Program-made: the position numbers and the translations under genes | Assembly: GCF_019933235.1 (NCBI RefSeq) | Contig: NZ_CP082945.1 | Coordinates: 5,493,501-5,557,500, forward strand | Length of the DNA: 64,000 bases | Origin: Streptomyces angustmyceticus | Lineage (GTDB): Bacteria > Actinomycetota > Actinomycetes > Streptomycetales > Streptomycetaceae | Direction of reading: 5' to 3' | Notes under the pieces: generated by a model | Database searches by the model: none | What the model was told of the DNA's origin: nothing | Seen by the model: the letters and a program-made list of their open reading frames with translations, nothing else | Part shown: positions 61,740 through 64,000 of the stretch, one piece after another | Position numbering within the stretch: the stretch's first letter is position 1 | Layout of the letters: each line of letters opens with the position of its first letter

Positions 61740-64000
61740 TTAATCCGTTGCGGGAGGTATCTGATTTGATTCGTCTTTGCGCCGGTAGTCGCCGATGGAG
61801 TACTGCTGGCGACCCCCATAGCTCGGCACGCCCCTGAGGACACCGTGGCAGTTGGGGCAGGCGGGGGCGGTTTGGCCCGGAAGATGAATGATATTTCCCT
61901 TGTTCTTTCCCTTCTTCACCCTGGCATCTTCGATCCATCTCGGGTCGAATCGCATTTCGTTCAGCACCTCGCGGCCCAGCTTCGGGGGCGTGGAGTCCTC
62001 TCCGTGATCCGCGCGCCGGTCCTTCTCCAGCTGTCGCTGGCGAGCCCAAAGAAGTTCGTTAACTGCCTTTACCTCGGCATGCCGCAAGGGTGCGTCAAAG
62101 TATGCTCGACCAGTGTAGACCATCTCCGAATTGGGGATTACTTTTCCGTTTTCATCCCGCTCCGCCGTGCCATCCGGTGCGATCTTGTTTCCGATCCGGA
62201 TCTTATTCTCTTCCTCCATGATGGGGTGCATCCAGGCGGCAAGACCCGAGTAATTGTCGCGCAGTAGCGGGTGGAGATTTTCGAGGTCGATGACGTCGTC
62301 CGGAGCGCCGTTGAGGCCCTCGGTGATCATTCCCGTCCGCCGGTCGATCGCCAGGGCCGAACAGGGGCCCTCATCGTCTTCCCGCATTTCGGCGTGCCGG
62401 ATCGCCCGAGTCTCTGACAGCTCCTGCAGGTATTCCTTGACGGTTCTGCCGTCGATGGTGGTGATCAGGCCGTCGCTGTCGACTTCGACCCGATCCGTGT
62501 CATCCAAGTCGATCTGCTCGACAAGGCCGCCGCGGGCCTTGTCCTCCACCTCGGAATCCAGATCCTGAGTGTTGGGGGTCTCGCCGGGATCAACTGGGTC
62601 CGGGAAATTCGGCGGATCTTCAACGGGTACATCACTGGCCGATGGGGCCTTGTAGCGCTCGGCAGGGTCATCGCTCTCGTCGTGATGGCCGCCGTCGTCG
62701 GTCGGCAGATCCGGCTCGCTTCCTGCCGGGTCGGCGGGTGGCTCGCTGTGCTCCGGCTCGTTCGGGCCCTCGTGGTTGCTGCCGGAAGGCGACGCCGGAG
62801 CCGCCGGGCTCGGCGGCTTGTTGCTGTCCGGGCTGGGCCTGCCATTGGAGTCGGTTTGGCTATGGGCGCCCTGGTCGTGACCTGCCTGATTGTCGGTGGC
62901 CTGGTTCGTGGTCGAAGTCGGCTGCTGCGATTCCTGACGGTGAGGGGGCTGTGTCGCCGCTTGGTGCTCGGCCGATTCCGCCGGGGGCTTGCCGTAGGTC
63001 AGAGGGTTGTGGTCGTTGCGGAGCGCGTTGGCGATGTGATGGGAGGCTTGCGCGCTGCGGTTGTGGGGTGTGCTTTCGCGGTCGCCCGGGGGGAGGGGGG
63101 ACTGCTGCTGATCGCCGGGGGGCTGTTCGGGGTGCGGCGTGGACTGGTGGGTCGGAGGGGTGCCGGAATCGGGGAAGGCTTGGTCGCCGGGCGGTGCGTC
63201 GGTCGTGGGATCGGCGGGAGTGATGTGATCGGGGGAAGAGCCGTCGTTCGCCGTGTCGGTGTGGGGGGCGGTTGCACCGTCGGACGTGGTGTCGGTGTCG
63301 GTGTGGGGCGTGGATGAGGCGTCGGGCTGGTGCTGGTCGGGGGCGGCGTGGTCGGGCTTGGGTACGGCCTGGTGGGCGTGGAGGGGCTGGCGGTTGGCGT
63401 CGAGGGGGATGTGCCAGACGTGCTCTGCGTCGGCGATGTGGATCGGGTCGTGGCTGACCTGTCCGGTCTGGGTGTCGATCCAGATGATCTTGCCGTGGTG
63501 GTTGACGGCGTTGAAGGCGTGGCCGCCGCCGTCGTTGGGCCAGTCGACCTGGACGATCGCTGCCGCTCCGTGCCCGGCCTGCTGGAGGTCGTGGGCGATA
63601 CGGGCAGGAGTGTGGGGGTCGTTGCCCGGGCCGGCGTAGGTGTGCCTGGCGCCGCTCCAGCGGATCTGGTTCTCGTTCGCGTCGTTCTCGGGAGACCAGG
63701 TGTCCGGGTTGCCGTTTGCGTCGGTGTCGGGCGTGCGGGGAGCCGAGACCTGCGGGTTGCCGTACCAGGTCTCCAGGAAGGAGCGGGAACAGTCGGCGCA
63801 GTTGTTGCTGCGTCCCGGGACGGTGTTGCCGCCGTCGTTCTGGAGCTGGCCCCAGGGGTCGAAGGGGTTGGCGAAGCGCTGCGGCGTGCCGTCGGGGTTG
63901 CGCGGGTGGGCGTTCTCCAGCAGTTGTTGGTCGTGCGGGTGGGGCGGGAGGAGGCCGCCGGTGTCCTGCTGGAGGTCGTTCCGGATCGCGCCCAGGCTGT
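61740..64000 (-). CDS. Polymorphic toxin, C-terminal 753 codons (5' end beyond window): papain-fold glutamine-deamidase-like module plus YwqJ-like deaminase
   Basis: One frame is open from the right edge to TAA at 61740-61742. Apart from GTGs near 62549 and downstream it has no start codon, so the true start lies beyond the window. Near the visible start is a papain-like toxin module resembling the toxin glutamine deamidase family: Cys in RSNNCADCSRSFLETWYGN (63798-63800), His in GGGHAFNAVN (63519-63521) and Asp in WIDTQTG (63474-63476). A linker of about 300 residues rich in Pro, His, Asp, Ser and Gln follows, with PGDQ repeats. The last 230 residues are a YwqJ-like deaminase: GPCSALAIDRRTG, HAE (62073-62081) in RHAEVKAVNELL, and the zinc Cys pair in PACPNCHG (61857-61859, 61848-61850). 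GC falls over this tip, as in swapped toxin cassettes. Confidence 0.85.
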   Translation of the reverse strand, partial: SLGAIRNDLQQDTGGLLPPHPHDQQLLENAHPRNPDGTPQRFANPFDPWGQLQNDGGNTVPGRSNNCADCSRSFLETWYGNPQVSAPRTPDTDANGNPDTWSPENDANENQIRWSGARHTYAGPGNDPHTPARIAHDLQQAGHGAAAIVQVDWPNDGGGHAFNAVNHHGKIIWIDTQTGQVSHDPIHIADAEHVWHIPLDANRQPLHAHQAVPKPDHAAPDQHQPDASSTPHTDTDTTSDGATAPHTDTANDGSSPDHITPADPTTDAPPGDQAFPDSGTPPTHQSTPHPEQPPGDQQQSPLPPGDRESTPHNRSAQASHHIANALRNDHNPLTYGKPPAESAEHQAATQPPHRQESQQPTSTTNQATDNQAGHDQGAHSQTDSNGRPSPDSNKPPSPAAPASPSGSNHEGPNEPEHSEPPADPAGSEPDLPTDDGGHHDESDDPAERYKAPSASDVPVEDPPNFPDPVDPGETPNTQDLDSEVEDKARGGLVEQIDLDDTDRVEVDSDGLITTIDGRTVKEYLQELSETRAIRHAEMREDDEGPCSALAIDRRTGMITEGLNGAPDDVIDLENLHPLLRDNYSGLAAWMHPIMEEENKIRIGNKIAPDGTAERDENGKVIPNSEMVYTGRAYFDAPLRHAEVKAVNELLWARQRQLEKDRRADHGEDSTPPKLGREVLNEMRFDPRWIEDARVKKGKNKGNIIHLPGQTAPACPNCHGVLRGVPSYGGRQQYSIGDYRRKDESNQIPPATD

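Overview
The window is high-GC actinobacterial DNA and almost certainly a Streptomyces chromosome. The evidence is extreme GC bias at third codon positions, GTG and TTG starts, ATGA/GTGA start-stop overlaps, mycothiol metabolism, a conservon operon, a sortase substrate ending in LATTG, a rare TTA codon in a regulator, and the conserved Streptomyces order phoH-ybeY-CBS protein-era, leuA, recO-uppS, zur-znuBCA, glyS, dusB, ppdK. I saw no rRNA, tRNA, CRISPR array, intact insertion sequence or prophage.

Layout. 1-3375: end of a mycothiol dehydrogenase, a metallo-beta-lactamase-fold hydrolase, a GH4 glucosidase and a divergent PfkB kinase. 3550-8193: phoH, ybeY, a CorC-type CBS protein, a cytidine-deaminase-like protein without catalytic residues, and era. 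8438-11091: a beta-glucosidase and sugar transporter operon with a leaderless promoter that appears to carry an operator. 11159-12627: a protealysin-type M4 peptidase with its emfourin inhibitor. 12787-14786: leuA behind a leucine leader peptide. 14914-16945: a secreted SGNH hydrolase and a TerB-like protein. 17025-22373: a conservon of sensor ATPase, roadblock protein, DUF742 protein and GTPase followed by two P450s, one lacking the EXXR motif. 23265-32389: recO, uppS, a lipoprotein, a WXG100-type pair with an NlpC/P60 enzyme, zur, znuBCA and glyS. 32772-45960: accessory region of two-component, LysR, TetR and XRE regulators, an aldo/keto reductase and two DHA2 efflux pumps. 46110-51547: dusB, a MarR regulator and ppdK, with strongly structured DNA before ppdK. 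52047-59559: a sortase-anchored coiled-coil protein, a TTA-containing HTH regulator, a TauD-like dioxygenase behind a Cys-ending leader peptide, and a sugar ABC transporter.

59798-64000 is the most unusual part. A GNAT acetyltransferase is followed, on the opposite strand, by the 3' end of a large polymorphic toxin gene that runs off the right edge. It has a papain-fold glutamine-deamidase-like module, a long Pro/His/Asp-rich linker and a C-terminal YwqJ-like deaminase module. A YwqK-type immunity gene starts 2 nt after its stop codon, followed by a YrhB-like gene and a truncated Imm49 gene. This looks like an immunity-gene array beside an effector.

The noncoding DNA is rich in structure: candidate operators at 11069-11085, 38146-38172, 41057-41102, 42787-42818 and 59590-59622; degenerate tandem repeats with 29-, 18-, 15- and 14-bp periods and an exact 7-bp repeat; a hairpin present in two identical copies around the LATTG gene; and a nested-helix element upstream of ppdK. 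All assignments come from reading motifs by eye. No database search was run.
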